From positions 38,519,750 through 38,583,749 of the forward strand of contig OX243818.1 in NCBI GenBank assembly GCA_945859605.1: 64,000 nt of DNA. The letters run 5' to 3'. Made by a program: the position numbers and the translations under genes. Positions 1 to 10,082 of the stretch are shown piece by piece. The notes under the pieces are model-generated. The model was not told where the DNA came from, did no database searches, and saw nothing but the letters and a program-made list of their open reading frames with translations. Source of the DNA: Lumbricus rubellus. Lineage: Eukaryota; Annelida; Clitellata; Crassiclitellata; Lumbricidae. Each line of letters starts with the position of its first letter. Positions within the stretch are counted from its first letter, which is position 1.

Positions 1-456
1 ATGGGTTCAATCGTAGTCTATGTAGTGTCTCAAATAATTACCATGAGCGCTATGGGCTTCTGCAGTCAAAGTTGGAATATGCCTTTTGTGAAACTGACTT
101 CTGACCCTGATTTCTCTCATTTTCTAATTAAACGAAGATTATTATAACTCAATTCAAGTCTTTTTCTGTGGAATTGACATCCTCCATGATTTATCGACGC
201 CATAATCTTCTGCAGTCTCAAATTCTCCATTTTCTCTCAGGGTCCTTCGGACTAGGAGTGCTTCTGAAAAGCCCTTGCTGAGATTAACACTGTTTTTTAT
301 AAAGTTTAATGGTCAACTACGATACGTTTCTACAGTAAAATTAAAAGTGTGCAAATTGTCATAGTTATGTACTTTTGGAGTCTCTAAAATAATGAGAAAG
401 TCTACTTTATAAATATTCCAAAATGAAATTGGAACTAATCAACAGAACATGTGTCT
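1..456. other. Non-coding DNA, 3' side of zinc-finger gene 1
   Basis: I see no gene here. The stretch lies downstream of the minus-strand zinc-finger gene that stops at 457. The segment around 240-285 (ggtccttcggactaggagtgcttctg) resembles the tail of the tRNA-derived SINEs at 3995 and 47285 and may be a SINE remnant. The 49-codon open frame from base 1 shows no recognisable domain. Confidence 0.4.
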
Positions 457-1851
457 TCAGTAAAACGTCTGCACATGTGAAAACGCAAAGTCATTAGGTG
501 GAAACAATTCATGACCAGAACAATGCTCCCCAAACTCCATCCATGTTTCAAGCAATTCGTCACATATACCACATCCAAAAGGTTTAGAAAAACACGTATT
601 TGCATCCACAGACAATCTGAGTTTATTACTAGAAAAACATTCTATATTTTGATTTTTCGACGAAAGACCTCCTATTCCACTTGATCCCGAATCAAGACAT
701 GTGTTGCTTGAGAAACGTTCATCTGGTTTATCAATACAACCAGCAGTATTAAATCTGACAAAGAGGTCCGACTGGTTAGCAATTACATCACTTCCAATTT
801 TAAGATCATGTGGCCCAGTTTTTGAATGGACTTCAAACTGCTTTGATGAAAAACTGCTCTTGGAATAAGACATATTATTGCATCTTTGTTGCTTCTCAGA
901 ACTTGCATGATCTCTTTTGTGTTGCCTTAAACCTTCACTTTGTTTGAAACTCTTATTACAAATCTCACAAATGTATGGTTTTACACCACTATGGGTTGTC
1001 ATGTGAGTTTTCAAAGTACTACATTGACTAAATGACTTTTGACATAGTTGGCAACTGAATGGTTTTTCTCCAGTATGGATTCGCATGTGTGATTTCAAAT
1101 GACCATCTACACGAAACGACTTTTGACATAGTTGGCAGATGAATGGTTTTTCTCCATTATGAATTCGCATGTGATTTTTCAAAGTACCACCTCCACTAAA
1201 CGACTTGTGACATAGCTGGCAACTGAATGGCTTTTCTCCAGTATGGATTCTCATGTGCACTTTCAAATGATCACCTTGACTAAATGACTTTTGACATTGC
1301 TGGCAATTGAATGGTTTTTCTCCAGTATGGATTCGCATGTGCTTTTTCAAATGACCACCTTCACTAAACGACTTTTGACATAGTTGGCAAATGAATGGTT
1401 TTTCTTCATTATGAATTCGCATGTGCCTTTTCAAAGTACCACCTTCACTAAACGACTTTTGACATAGCTGGCAATTGAATGGTTTTTCTCCAGTATGGAT
1501 TCGCATGTGCGTTTTCAAAGTACCACCTTCACTAAACGACTTTTGACATAGCTGGCAATTGAATGGTTTTTCTCCAGTATGAATTCGCATGTGCCTTTTC
1601 AAAGTACCACCTTCACTAAACGACTTTTGACATAGCTGGCAATTGAATGGTTTTTCTCCAGTATGGATTCGCATGTGCTTTTTCAATGTATCACCTTTAC
1701 TAAACGACTTTTGACATAGTTGGCAACTGAATGGTTTTTCTCCAGTATGGATTCGCATGTGCTTTTTCATTTTGAAGAAATGATTAAATGTTTTTTGACA
1801 TATATGGCATTCATATTGAATTTCATCTACAACAATTCCCACATTTGCCAT
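457..1851 (-). CDS. C2H2 zinc-finger protein 1 (11 fingers plus a C-terminal atypical finger)
   Basis: Probable nuclear DNA-binding protein of about 464 residues. I start at the ATG at 1851 because the only upstream in-frame start is a GTG. Eleven C2H2 units of 28 residues follow one another with TGEKP-type linkers, from YECHICQKTF near residue 15 to YICEICNKSF near residue 310. Fingers 3, 4 and 5 are almost identical (CQLCQKSFSEGGTLK), a sign of recent 84-bp unit duplication. A low-complexity Ser/Asn-rich tail of about 120 residues follows. It ends in an atypical unit, FGCGICDELLETWMEFGEHC..H, that recurs at the C terminus of the zinc-finger gene at 19356. There is no KRAB, BTB, SCAN or ZAD domain. 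The fingers sit in one exon; upstream exons could exist but I cannot place them. DNA targets cannot be inferred. The family call is very secure. Confidence 0.9.
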   Translation of the reverse strand: MANVGIVVDEIQYECHICQKTFNHFFKMKKHMRIHTGEKPFSCQLCQKSFSKGDTLKKHMRIHTGEKPFNCQLCQKSFSEGGTLKRHMRIHTGEKPFNCQLCQKSFSEGGTLKTHMRIHTGEKPFNCQLCQKSFSEGGTLKRHMRIHNEEKPFICQLCQKSFSEGGHLKKHMRIHTGEKPFNCQQCQKSFSQGDHLKVHMRIHTGEKPFSCQLCHKSFSGGGTLKNHMRIHNGEKPFICQLCQKSFRVDGHLKSHMRIHTGEKPFSCQLCQKSFSQCSTLKTHMTTHSGVKPYICEICNKSFKQSEGLRQHKRDHASSEKQQRCNNMSYSKSSFSSKQFEVHSKTGPHDLKIGSDVIANQSDLFVRFNTAGCIDKPDERFSSNTCLDSGSSGIGGLSSKNQNIECFSSNKLRLSVDANTCFSKPFGCGICDELLETWMEFGEHCSGHELFPPNDFAFSHVQTFY

Positions 1852-2009
1852 CAGAATACTCACTTAATCGATTATTTCACAATGTTCTCCAGTAATAGTT
1901 CTTTGAAAAGCTCTCAGATGATCACCATCACTATAGTCTCTGAAATAACTGAGTTCTGTGTGGTTTTAATTGGTTCACAAGTGCTTCAGCAATCGCCAGA
2001 TAATAGAAG

Positions 2010-2600
2010 CTATGATCTGTTGTTCACTGCAAAGTAATTTCCTGTATAAAAGCCTTTTCAATCGACCTTCCAATATCATCAATGTCCAGTATCAGAATAA
2101 TGACGACTAAATTATCTGATTGAATTTCAGTTGCTGTGCTTCATCTGTCATATTTCGAGTAAAGTAAGAAATTAGTAATATAGAAGAACACTTGTAAAAT
2201 GGTACATACTCAAACCTCGTGAATGCTATTTGCACAATATGATTATAACCAAAGTCGAAATAGTTGACATTCATGAATGTTGTAGACAGAAACATCCAGT
2301 GCAATCTTCTTGATGAAGATCAATGAAGCAATGTGACTTTTTGAGACTAAGTTCTGTTGTCCACTGTAGAGTAATTACCTGTTTAAAATCTTTTACCATT
2401 GTTCTTCCAAAACGATCAATGTCCAATATCAAAATAACAACGATTCCATTTATGAGCGCATTTCAGATGCTCACAAGAAGGTTCTGTGCTCAACATCTCA
2501 CTGGAAGTCATCTATCGATTATAGCAGTATGATTTCAACTGAAGATAGATTAGCTGGCATTCATAAAAGTTGTAGGCAGAAACATCAGATGTAATGTTCT
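2010..2600. repeat. Diverged direct repeat, two units of about 0.3 kb
   Basis: Two consecutive units share ctgttgttcactgcaaagtaatt (2018) with ctgttgtccactgtagagtaatt (2354), and tgtagacagaaacatccagtg (2281) with tgtaggcagaaacatcagatg (2571). The offset drifts between 290 and 336 bp through indels. They lie just upstream of zinc-finger gene 1 on its 5' side, so duplicated promoter or 5'-exon material is possible. No protein is evident. Confidence 0.6.
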
Positions 2601-2699
2601 TCATGAAGATTAATGCAGCAGTCGAAAGTCAAAGATTTAACAAAACGTGGCTCGTCTTCCAGAAGTAGTTGCTGAAAAGAACAGTAAGCTCTCAATTCA

Positions 2700-3364
2700 A
2701 AAAATTCATATAATTATATAACTTTAGGGACTATAATTTTAATTCACCCGAATTAATTTTGAAATTATTTAAGTGATGCGCATACACACTTTTATCAATC
2801 CGACTTCTATTTAGATAACACATATTTTTCATCTGCCATTTCGTCAAAAATTGGTTTCTCCATCCTGCTTCTGTGTAAGTAGCAAAAATTGCTTTTATCC
2901 ATCCAACTTCCATTTAAATAACATTATTTTTCATCAGGCCACATTTAAATAGCAATTATTTTTCATCAATCCAGCTTCAATTTAAGCAAGAACATTGTCA
3001 TTCAGGAAAATGATTTGGTGTCAAAGCCATTTCAAGAATAATTTTTTTTATATATCTTAGGCTGTCCAAAGTTAACCTAATTAACACTCGAGCTATAGAC
3101 TGTGTGTAAAAATCAAAATGCTGAACCCCATTGTTCAGTATTAGCACCTCTCTCGTCGTACTAGCTGCAATTAATCAAATGTTTTGTCCACAGAATGATA
3201 TGCAAAGAATAAGAGAATCTAACCAAGCGTGAAATTAAGCAACAAATTTGCAAAAATCTGGTTGAAAAATAAAATGTCATCCAAACAAAATGGCGATTGA
3301 CTAAAGACTTAAAGTGTGTCACTTCAATAAGAGCGATTTAAGCTAACGGAAGTACAGCCTGCCA
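2700..3364. repeat. AT-rich DNA with dispersed AGAAGCTGGAT-type motifs
   Basis: There is no gene. The complement of the AGAAGYTGGATTGATGAAAA motif recurs at roughly 50-60 bp spacing between 2740 and 3000. This motif fills the interior of several transposon families elsewhere in the window, so this is probably an old element remnant. From 3010 to 3364 I see nothing recognisable. Confidence 0.45.
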
Positions 3365-3374
3365 TCTAGCGAAT

Positions 3375-3768
3375 GTCATGTCATGTCATGTCAATCACCG
3401 ACGTCGCTGCGCGACGGTTGGTCGCATGCATGGACTACAGCTCTCCACTGCCTCCTATCGCGTGCAGCGGCGAGAAGATTGGATCCGGAAAGACGGGACC
3501 AAGCAAGAATGTTATCAATCCAGCTAATACGCGGTCTACCCTTGCGTCGACAACCTTCCACGTGACCCAGCATAATGGCTTTTTCCACGCAATCCTGGGG
3601 AATCCTGATGATATGACCGAAATAGGAGAGTTTGCGAGCCTTGATGGAACCCAAGAGCTCTGGTGAAGTTCCGGCAAGCCGATAAACCTGCTCTGTGGTA
3701 AGTTTGAGCGTCCAAGAAATGCGCAAAAGCTTACGGGTACATTTGTTCTCGAAACTCTGTATCTGTAT
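3375..3768 (-). mobile_element. 5'-truncated LINE 3' end with 10-bp target duplication
   Basis: Minus-strand open frame 3391-3726 encodes the C-terminal tail of a non-LTR reverse-transcriptase protein: RKLSYFGHIIR, then GRPRISWIDNI, then DRRQWRAVVHACDQPS. That is the usual C terminus of many invertebrate endonuclease-reverse transcriptases. After the stop comes a short 3' tail of tandem TGACA units, seen as gtcatgtcatgtcatgtc on the plus strand. The insert is bounded by the same 10 bases, tctagcgaat, at 3365-3374 and 3769-3778, so both ends are defined. Only the last ~110 codons are present, so it is a dead 5'-truncated copy. The clade is not certain. Confidence 0.8.
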
Positions 3769-3994
3769 TCTAGCGAATACAATTTAATTTAACGATAACA
3801 ATCATTCGGTCATAAAAAACGGGGTGTAGAACATTTTAGGATAGTGAGCAAGTATATGATGCAAACATACACACTTGACGGATGCAAATATATAAGACCA
3901 CTTCTTCGTAGGCCTTATATGCTCCTGTAATATTCTAAGAGTAGATTAAACCTAAGCTTATTATACAAGTGGCATAGGCCTATAGGCCTACGAT

Positions 3995-4141
3995 TTGGGA
4001 TTCGGTGATGTTTGGTGGCTTTGAGCCAGAAGGTCGGGGTTTCGAATCCATCTCACGATGCCGCGTATACACGGACCGTGAGCAATTCCTTCACTCGCAA
4101 TAACTCGTGCCCTTTGGCATGAAACTCGATTCATTAAACTC
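3995..4141 (+). mobile_element. tRNA-derived SINE fragment
   Basis: The B-box-like stretch gtttcgaatcc at about 4037 sits roughly 40 bp after an A-box-like tggtggctttgagc. The body ccttcactcgcaat...gaaactcgatt matches the SINE copies at 26012 and 47285. The right edge abuts the start of duplication copy A, where copies B and C lack it. Confidence 0.55.
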
Positions 4142-5079
4142 TACTTGAATTAGGTATGCCATAGAAGTTCTCGCTAAAGTATCAATTATACATGAGAATA
4201 CTGTTTACTTTAGGCTGCCGATAATCTTTGTAGCACAAATTTTAAAGCGTTGAGTCCAGACAATTATGTTAACATTCTATAAAATTTTCTCCTAACGCCA
4301 CTTATTTATGAAGGCATACCCAAACCATGCTCCTCTGCAGATTCACAAGACACAAAATACATCTATGGATCCTTAAAATAGCAGTACTTAGGCTTATTAG
4401 TAGAAACCAATCACAATCTATGCGTCCTCAGGATTACATCATAGCCACAAATGGTATCATGATGAATTGAATATGTTCGGTGCCTGTTGAGACTGCATCA
4501 TCTTGGTTGGATATGGTGAATAATTTTTATTGTGTGACGACGTATTTGCGTACTGCATAAGCTTGTTGAGAAATCCCACAACTTTGACTGCCGAAAGGTG
4601 GCCTGAAGTTGGAACGAGTTTAAAGTAAAGGACTGCAGATTTTTTCAAGGCCAAAGTTAAGAAAATAAAACTATTGACTTCTTACATGATCTTCAGTTGT
4701 AATAATTATTTGATTACTTTGACTATTCCAATTTTCAGCTTACTTTATAGCTAAGCTAACCAGTCCCTGTGGTAGGTCTACAACATGATTGTGCCATCCA
4801 CCGTTACCACATCTACATTTTCGACCACAACGTGAACTAGCAAGTTACTGGCTGCGCTTAGTAGTTTCGGCTATCGGAATTGAGTAATCTAGCTCATAGG
4901 CGGATACGTAGCGTGTGTAAGTAGCCTAGGCTGTACAATGCGCCCCCACCCAGCTAACACCCGCTTACATTGTGTCTTTAAAATAAGTAGCCTACCTAGG
5001 TCATGGTTGTTGCCTGGTACACGTGGGTATACGCGGGCACGCAACGTGTTCTCGCCTCCGAGGAAACGGCATCGCATGC

Positions 5080-5149
5080 TCATAATAATAATAATAATAA
5101 TAGGCCCTAATAATAATAATAATAATAATAATAATGACATAATAATAAC

Positions 5150-5237
<88 letters not shown>
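5080..5237. repeat. (TAA)n microsatellite, 5' side of the RLE LINE
   Basis: About 150 bp of TAA repeats with short interruptions (taggcccta, tgaca). The corresponding place in copy B (49706-49796) is a shorter TAA tract without the LINE. Long poly-Ile, poly-Asn and poly-Tyr open frames over this tract are artefacts. Confidence 0.95.
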
Positions 5238-7625
5238 TTTGGCGTCGACGGTATCTAACAAGCTCGAAGAAGGCAACTTCAAAGCAGCCATCCGTCTCAT
5301 CTGCAGCGATGATAAGCCAGCGCTAGACACACCAGAAACTCTGGCCGCGCTTAAGCATAAGCATCCGTCAGCCCCGGTGGACAGGAGATCTCCCTGCGAT
5401 CCAGACAGCTCAGACCGTTTCATCGCGTTGCAGGTTTCCAAAGAAGAAGTTGCTAAGGCAATCTCGTCCTTTCCAGCAGGTTCAGCCGGTGGTCCAGATG
5501 GCATAACTCCACAGCACCTGAAGGATCTCGTGTCATTTGGAATGAATGACAGCATGGAGCAACATCTGTCCGACCTCGTCAACCTGCTGTTAAAGGGAGG
5601 TCTTCCTGAAGAGGTGAATGAAGTCATCTTTGGAGCAAGCCTTATAGCCCTAAGCAAAAAGGACGGAGGAATACGACCGATCGCTGTTGGCTACACATGG
5701 CGCCGCCTGGCAGCAAAGTGTGCTAATTCATACGCCGTGTCAAGGCTGTCTGAACTGCTTGTCCCTATTCAGCTGGGGGTAGGCATTTCGGGAGGCGCCG
5801 AGGCAGCTGTTCATGCGACACGCCGATGGGTGACAACAATGCCCGAAGACAACGTCCTCGTAAAGCTGGATTTTACAAACGCTTTTAACACTCTGCGCAG
5901 AGATTCGCTTCTAGAAGCAGTGGCTAGAGACATGCCAGAGCTCTACCGTTTTGCTCACGCTGCCTACTCGAATCGTCCACTCTTACGTTATGGATCGAAC
6001 ACCATACGATCTGAAGAGGGTACACAGCAAGGCGATCCCTTGGGTCCTCTGGAGTTCTGCCTTGTCTTACAACCGCTTTTGGTCAAACTGAGATCAAATC
6101 TGCGTGTTGGCTACCTCGATGACCTGACATTGGGTGGTAGCAGGGATACAGTGGCCGCCGATGTCCTTCTGATTGAACAAGAATCGAGAAACCTAGGTTT
6201 GATATTAAACCGCAGCAAATGTGAAATCGCCTGCCACAGCTCACAGACACCACTCGATGACCCGACGTTTGAAGGCTTTACAAACATAGCCTTAAAGAAG
6301 ATGACCTTGCTGGGTGCACCTCTGATGCCAGGTCCAGCTGTGGAGATGGTCGTCGAATCAAAGGCCAAAGATCTAGAGAGAGCAATCGCGAGACTAGCCA
6401 TGCTTTACACACATGACGCTCTGGTTCTGCTCAAAAACAGCTTAAGCGTTCCAAAGCTGCTTTACAGCATGCGCACAGCTGTCTGTGCTGACTGCCCGAG
6501 CCTGGCTCGGTTCGACAACTTATTAAGAGAAGGTCTATCAACCATCTTGAACGTGGACCTTGACGACAACCGCTGGCTCCAAGCTTCTCTGCCTGTCAGA
6601 GATGCAGGTCTGGGAGTTCGTTGTGCATCAACGCTGGCACTTTCCGCCTTTTTGGCTTCTGCCGCTAGCACAAGAGAACTACAGGCTTTCATCCTACCCA
6701 CAGAGTCAGCCGATGCACCATATGAACTTGCGGACTCAGCGCTCAACACATGGATAACTCTGACAGGTGCAGATCCACCAACTGGAGTAGCATCTCACAG
6801 CCAGAAGGAATGGGATTGCCGTTTTACAGAGAAGATTTGGACGGGTCTGCTCGAGTCTACCAGCGTCCCATGCGACCGTGCTCGGCTGCTAGCATCGCGA
6901 ACCCCTCATTCTGGAGACTGGATGCTTGCTCCACCTGTGACTGCTCTGGGCCTGCGCCTCTCAGACGAGGAAATACGATTTGCAGTCGGCGTGAGACTGG
7001 GTACCCCTTTGTGTCAACCTCATTTCTGCCGCCACTGCCGAGAGAGCGTCGACGCAAGAGGGCTGCATGGACTAGTGTGCAGAGGAGGAAGTGGCAAACA
7101 TCAAAGACACGGCATGATTAACGACGTCATCTGGAGAGCCCTCTGCAGAGCGAAAGTCCCTGCTCACAAAGAACCGCTCGGTCTACTCAGAGAAGATGGA
7201 AAGCGCCCAGACGGCGTAACTCTCATTCCGTGGTCACGTGGTCAATGTCTGGCATGGGATGTGACAGTGCCCGACACTTACGCCATGTCCCATCTTTCAC
7301 ATACATCCTTCGTAGCTGGCGAAGCCGCCGAACGAGCAGCGACGGCCAAGTCGATCAAATATGCCACCATCACCAGAACCCACGCATTTGTGGCGGTTGC
7401 CGTGGAGACCAGTGGCGCGTGGTGTTCTGAAGGACAGAAATTTATTTCCGAGTTAGGTAGACGGATAACTACTGCAACCCACGATCCAATGGAGACATCT
7501 TACCTGTTCCAGCGGATCTCGGTGGCTCTGCAACGAGGGAATGCCATCTGCCTCTCCGGAACATTGCCACTGCTCCCCGAGCTGTGAATGCGATGTCGCA
7601 TCCTTCTTGACACTAATCAGCCACA
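5238..7625 (+). mobile_element. Non-LTR retrotransposon with restriction-like endonuclease, embedded in (TAA)n
   Basis: A LINE body of about 2.4 kb lies directly between two TAA tracts; it is followed by only about 38 bp of 3' UTR before the second tract. The paralogous site in copy B has TAA repeats but no LINE, so insertion into a TAA microsatellite is seen directly. The R4/Dong lineage is known to use TAA targets and to carry this type of endonuclease; Hero-like clades are an alternative. The 5' end appears truncated, because the open frame begins at the junction without an ATG and without N-terminal zinc fingers. Confidence 0.8.
5239..7587 (+). CDS. LINE reverse transcriptase / restriction-like endonuclease (N-terminally truncated)
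   Basis: An uninterrupted open frame of 782 codons that lacks an ATG at its 5' edge (it starts at TTG next to the microsatellite), so the N terminus is missing. The reverse transcriptase lies at about residues 75-400. It has LDFTNAFN near 211, GTQQGDPLGP near 262 and the catalytic box YLDD at 292-295, where many LINEs have FADD. A Cys-His cluster follows at about 597-624 (CRHC...GLHGLVC...HQRH). Next is the endonuclease core with RPDG at 656-659 and WDVT at 673-676, the PD...D signature of the R2/R4-type endonuclease. Such proteins nick the target and prime reverse transcription from element RNA (family knowledge). No stop or frameshift breaks the frame, so the copy is young, although it is probably not autonomous. 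Confidence 0.88.
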   Translation: MASTVSNKLEEGNFKAAIRLICSDDKPALDTPETLAALKHKHPSAPVDRRSPCDPDSSDRFIALQVSKEEVAKAISSFPAGSAGGPDGITPQHLKDLVSFGMNDSMEQHLSDLVNLLLKGGLPEEVNEVIFGASLIALSKKDGGIRPIAVGYTWRRLAAKCANSYAVSRLSELLVPIQLGVGISGGAEAAVHATRRWVTTMPEDNVLVKLDFTNAFNTLRRDSLLEAVARDMPELYRFAHAAYSNRPLLRYGSNTIRSEEGTQQGDPLGPLEFCLVLQPLLVKLRSNLRVGYLDDLTLGGSRDTVAADVLLIEQESRNLGLILNRSKCEIACHSSQTPLDDPTFEGFTNIALKKMTLLGAPLMPGPAVEMVVESKAKDLERAIARLAMLYTHDALVLLKNSLSVPKLLYSMRTAVCADCPSLARFDNLLREGLSTILNVDLDDNRWLQASLPVRDAGLGVRCASTLALSAFLASAASTRELQAFILPTESADAPYELADSALNTWITLTGADPPTGVASHSQKEWDCRFTEKIWTGLLESTSVPCDRARLLASRTPHSGDWMLAPPVTALGLRLSDEEIRFAVGVRLGTPLCQPHFCRHCRESVDARGLHGLVCRGGSGKHQRHGMINDVIWRALCRAKVPAHKEPLGLLREDGKRPDGVTLIPWSRGQCLAWDVTVPDTYAMSHLSHTSFVAGEAAERAATAKSIKYATITRTHAFVAVAVETSGAWCSEGQKFISELGRRITTATHDPMETSYLFQRISVALQRGNAICLSGTLPLLPEL

Positions 7626-7636
7626 TAATAATAATG

Positions 7637-7712
<76 letters not shown>
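7626..7712. repeat. (TAA)n microsatellite, 3' side of the RLE LINE
   Basis: About 85 bp of TAA repeats with one TGA variant near the start. They follow directly on the LINE 3' UTR and could be LINE-generated tail, target repeats, or both. Confidence 0.95.
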
Positions 7713-7715
<3 letters not shown>

Positions 7716-7920
7716 ACCACACACCGTTTTATTGCCTGCAGAGTAGATATTATATTGCACCGTGATAATATTATGTAAGCTTACGTTTATTGCCTTGTTA
7801 AATGCGGAAGAAATTGAATTATATGCATTATGCAGTACAGGTTTCTCAATATCTATACATGACATTTTGTTTGAATAAATATGCGAATAAATTACTACAA
7901 AAAAAAAAAAACAAAAAAAA
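7713..7920 (+). pseudogene. Probable retrocopy of an mRNA 3' end
   Basis: About 190 bp of unique sequence ends in aataaatatgcgaataaattactac and then a run of about 22 nearly pure A. The AATAAA signals close to an A tail, and the position inside TAA repeats, suggest a polyadenylated transcript fragment inserted by LINE machinery. The source gene is not recognisable, and target duplications cannot be read in the repeat. Confidence 0.45.
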
Positions 7921-8155
7921 ATAATAATAATGATAGTAATAATAATAACAATGACGACAAATCTATGGCGCCATAAGGCAGCACATGCTGCTACAAGGCG
8001 CCTTTCATCTCCCAAAACCAAGGTATAGGACCTTCTCGGGTAAAAATCAGGGTACACGGATAGGCATACACGCTAACATTCGGAACGAATGACTAAAAAA
8101 GGTCATCAGAAAATGTCTCACCCAAATCAAGTCGGCTTTCTCCCGGACAGCGTGT

Positions 8156-8429
8156 CATCATCATCATCATCATCCTTAGGCTCAATGCCTGTAGGAGTCC
8201 GACGCCACTCTCTGTCTGAGTCTGTCTCATGCCATGTTGCCCAGCCTCAACCTGTCCGGTCAGCAGGTCAGCTCCATACCATTAACATCTTGGAGCATCT
8301 AGACCACCTTGTCTGATTGAAGAGAATATTGGGAGAGAAGCATGAAGGACAACGTGGGTCAATGCCCGTTGTGTCCCACACTCTCTCCACCGACTCTCTC
8401 CATCAGTCTGTCCTGACCGGCCTGTGCAT
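8156..8429 (-). mobile_element. Short retroposon with (GAT)n tail and 10-bp target duplication
   Basis: A 274-bp insert bounded by gacagcgtgt at 8146-8155 and 8430-8439. Copy B has one uninterrupted copy of the site near 50000. Read on the minus strand, the insert ends in tandem GAT units, the type of tail left by some LINEs and SINEs. It encodes no protein that I recognise. Confidence 0.7.
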
Positions 8430-8523
8430 GACAGCGTGTACTCACCTCAAAATTTACCAGTAGCTGGCAGTAGGCTACTTTAGCCCTGAGTAGGTTTCAA
8501 CATTGACTCTGCTGGCCAATAAT

Positions 8524-10082
8524 CGTCTTTCACTCAATACTTCAAAGACTCAATTCATCTGGCTAGGTACTCCCCAGCAACTCCAGAAGCTTAATTTCAT
8601 TCTGCTCTCTGAAAAATTCCCGCTGTTTTCCTTCTCTTCAAGTGTGCAGGATCTGGGTGTTGTACTTGATAGCTCACTTACCTTTACTGAGCATATACGG
8701 AACTCTGCGCAGGTCAGCGGCCATGTGGTCGTTTACCGACCTCTCTGTCATTTCGGCGGACTATTTCATCAAAACGCAGAATTTTCACAGTTGTTTCAGA
8801 CAGTTTGGAGTTGTCTGCTTCTAGACTCGCGTACTGGACTTTTCGCTGGATTTCTCAAGGATTCTGCGCTGGTTAGAGGGTTTTTGTTGTAAGTCGCGTT
8901 GGCCACGTTAGTGCATCAGCGACCATCCCTATGATGCACAGACAGCAAAGCTGAGTCGCACCATGCGCCGTGCGTGTACGCCGCTGCAAGCCGGTATTTA
9001 CATCGCCGGAGGACGGCTCACGCGGGTCAGAGCATGGACTGACCTCGACTGCAGCTGTCAACGGCGGCGCTTCCAACTACCGACCGACAAGCGACGAATG
9101 CCTTCTACTACGCGCATCCTTGCTGGAGCTTCAACGATTAACCGGACGGGAGTCATCTACCACCTACCAGAGACTCTGATCAACCACGCCATCTACCAGC
9201 TCTACGGGAATCTGATGGTCAACTCTACGTGTTTGCGAGGGCTTGCCACTGGTGACTCTTTCAGCTAACTGTGTTTTGTTTTGCAACTTGTTGTTATTTC
9301 TTGCTCGATATGAGTTAACTTAACATCATTTCGGCTAGTTAGTGCAGAGAGCGCCTCTGAGTAGAGTACGTTACTGACTCTGTGAGCGGCGCTATAAAAA
9401 TGTTCAATTACAATTACAATTACAATACTACAAATGTTACACGCTCGTCTTATTTTCATTTAAGACGTCTCAGAGTCATTCGTCGCTCTGTCTCCTCCTC
9501 CATATTCACTACCTTAATTCATGCTTTTATATGTTCACGAATTGACTATTGCAATGCTCTCCTCGTTGGTCTTCCTAAAGTTCGTCTTTCACCGATTCAG
9601 TCGGTTCTCAACTCAGCTGCTAGATTGATTGCCCGCCTTCCCAAGTACTCTCACATTTCTGCCTTTATGTTTCATGAACTTCACTGGCTTCCTCTCCGTG
9701 CTCGCACACGATTTAAGATCCTCACTCTGATCATTAAGGCTCAACGGGGTCTTGCCCCAAAATATCTGACTAATGTTTTACTTTGTCCTCACTCGGCTTC
9801 CTCCCACCGTCCACTTCGCTCATCCACCAGATTTGACCTCTTGGTTCCTCGGTCTAGAACTGCTATGGCTCAGTCTCGATCATTTGTCTCAATTGGTCCT
9901 TCTCTTTGGAATGCCCTTTCTCCTTCTGTTCGCTCTACACTTCTTGCTGGTAGTCTCTCCTCTGCTTTGTCTCTTCTCAAAACTTGTGTCTTCTCGCGGG
10001 GCCTTGCGCACTGGGAGCGCCTCTGAACGGTTCACCCTACTAGAGGCGCTTTATAAATGTTTAAATACAATACAATACAATA
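8524..10082 (+). mobile_element. CR1/L2-like LINE 3' portion, split by a second retroposon
   Basis: The left part (8524-8712) encodes NRLSLNTSKTQFIWLG and DLGVVLDSSLTFTEHI, the end of a CR1/L2-type reverse transcriptase. The right part (9433-10026) continues with RSSYFHLRRLRVIRR, SRIDYCNALLVGLPK, LHWLPLRARTRFKIL and GPSLWNALSPSVRS, the standard C terminus of these LINEs. The 3' tail is gaggcgctttataaatg followed by tandem ATACA units. Copy B has the undisturbed target ccaataataattatt near 50085. The frame is interrupted by the insert at 8713, so this copy is dead. The minus-strand LINE inside the zinc-finger gene at 21400 is a close relative. Confidence 0.85.
8713..9430 (+). mobile_element. 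Non-autonomous retroposon sharing the LINE tail, nested in the LINE
   Basis: This about 0.7-kb segment separates two halves of one LINE protein. Its right end, gagcgcctctgagtag...ggcgctataaaaatgttc followed by tandem TTACAA units, imitates the host LINE's 3' end. That is expected of a SINE-like element mobilised by that LINE. I see no convincing protein, and no clear target duplication was found. An internally rearranged LINE is the alternative. Confidence 0.5.

Noticed and set aside
4889..5657. Open frames with poly-Tyr, poly-Ile or poly-Asn at 5 kb, 7.5-8.0 kb and 49.7 kb
   Set aside because: These are translations of (TAA)n repeats joined to LINE or flank sequence.
6111..7057. Additional frames of 65-123 codons within the RLE LINE at 6111-7430
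   Set aside because: They are shadows of the 782-codon reverse transcriptase frame.
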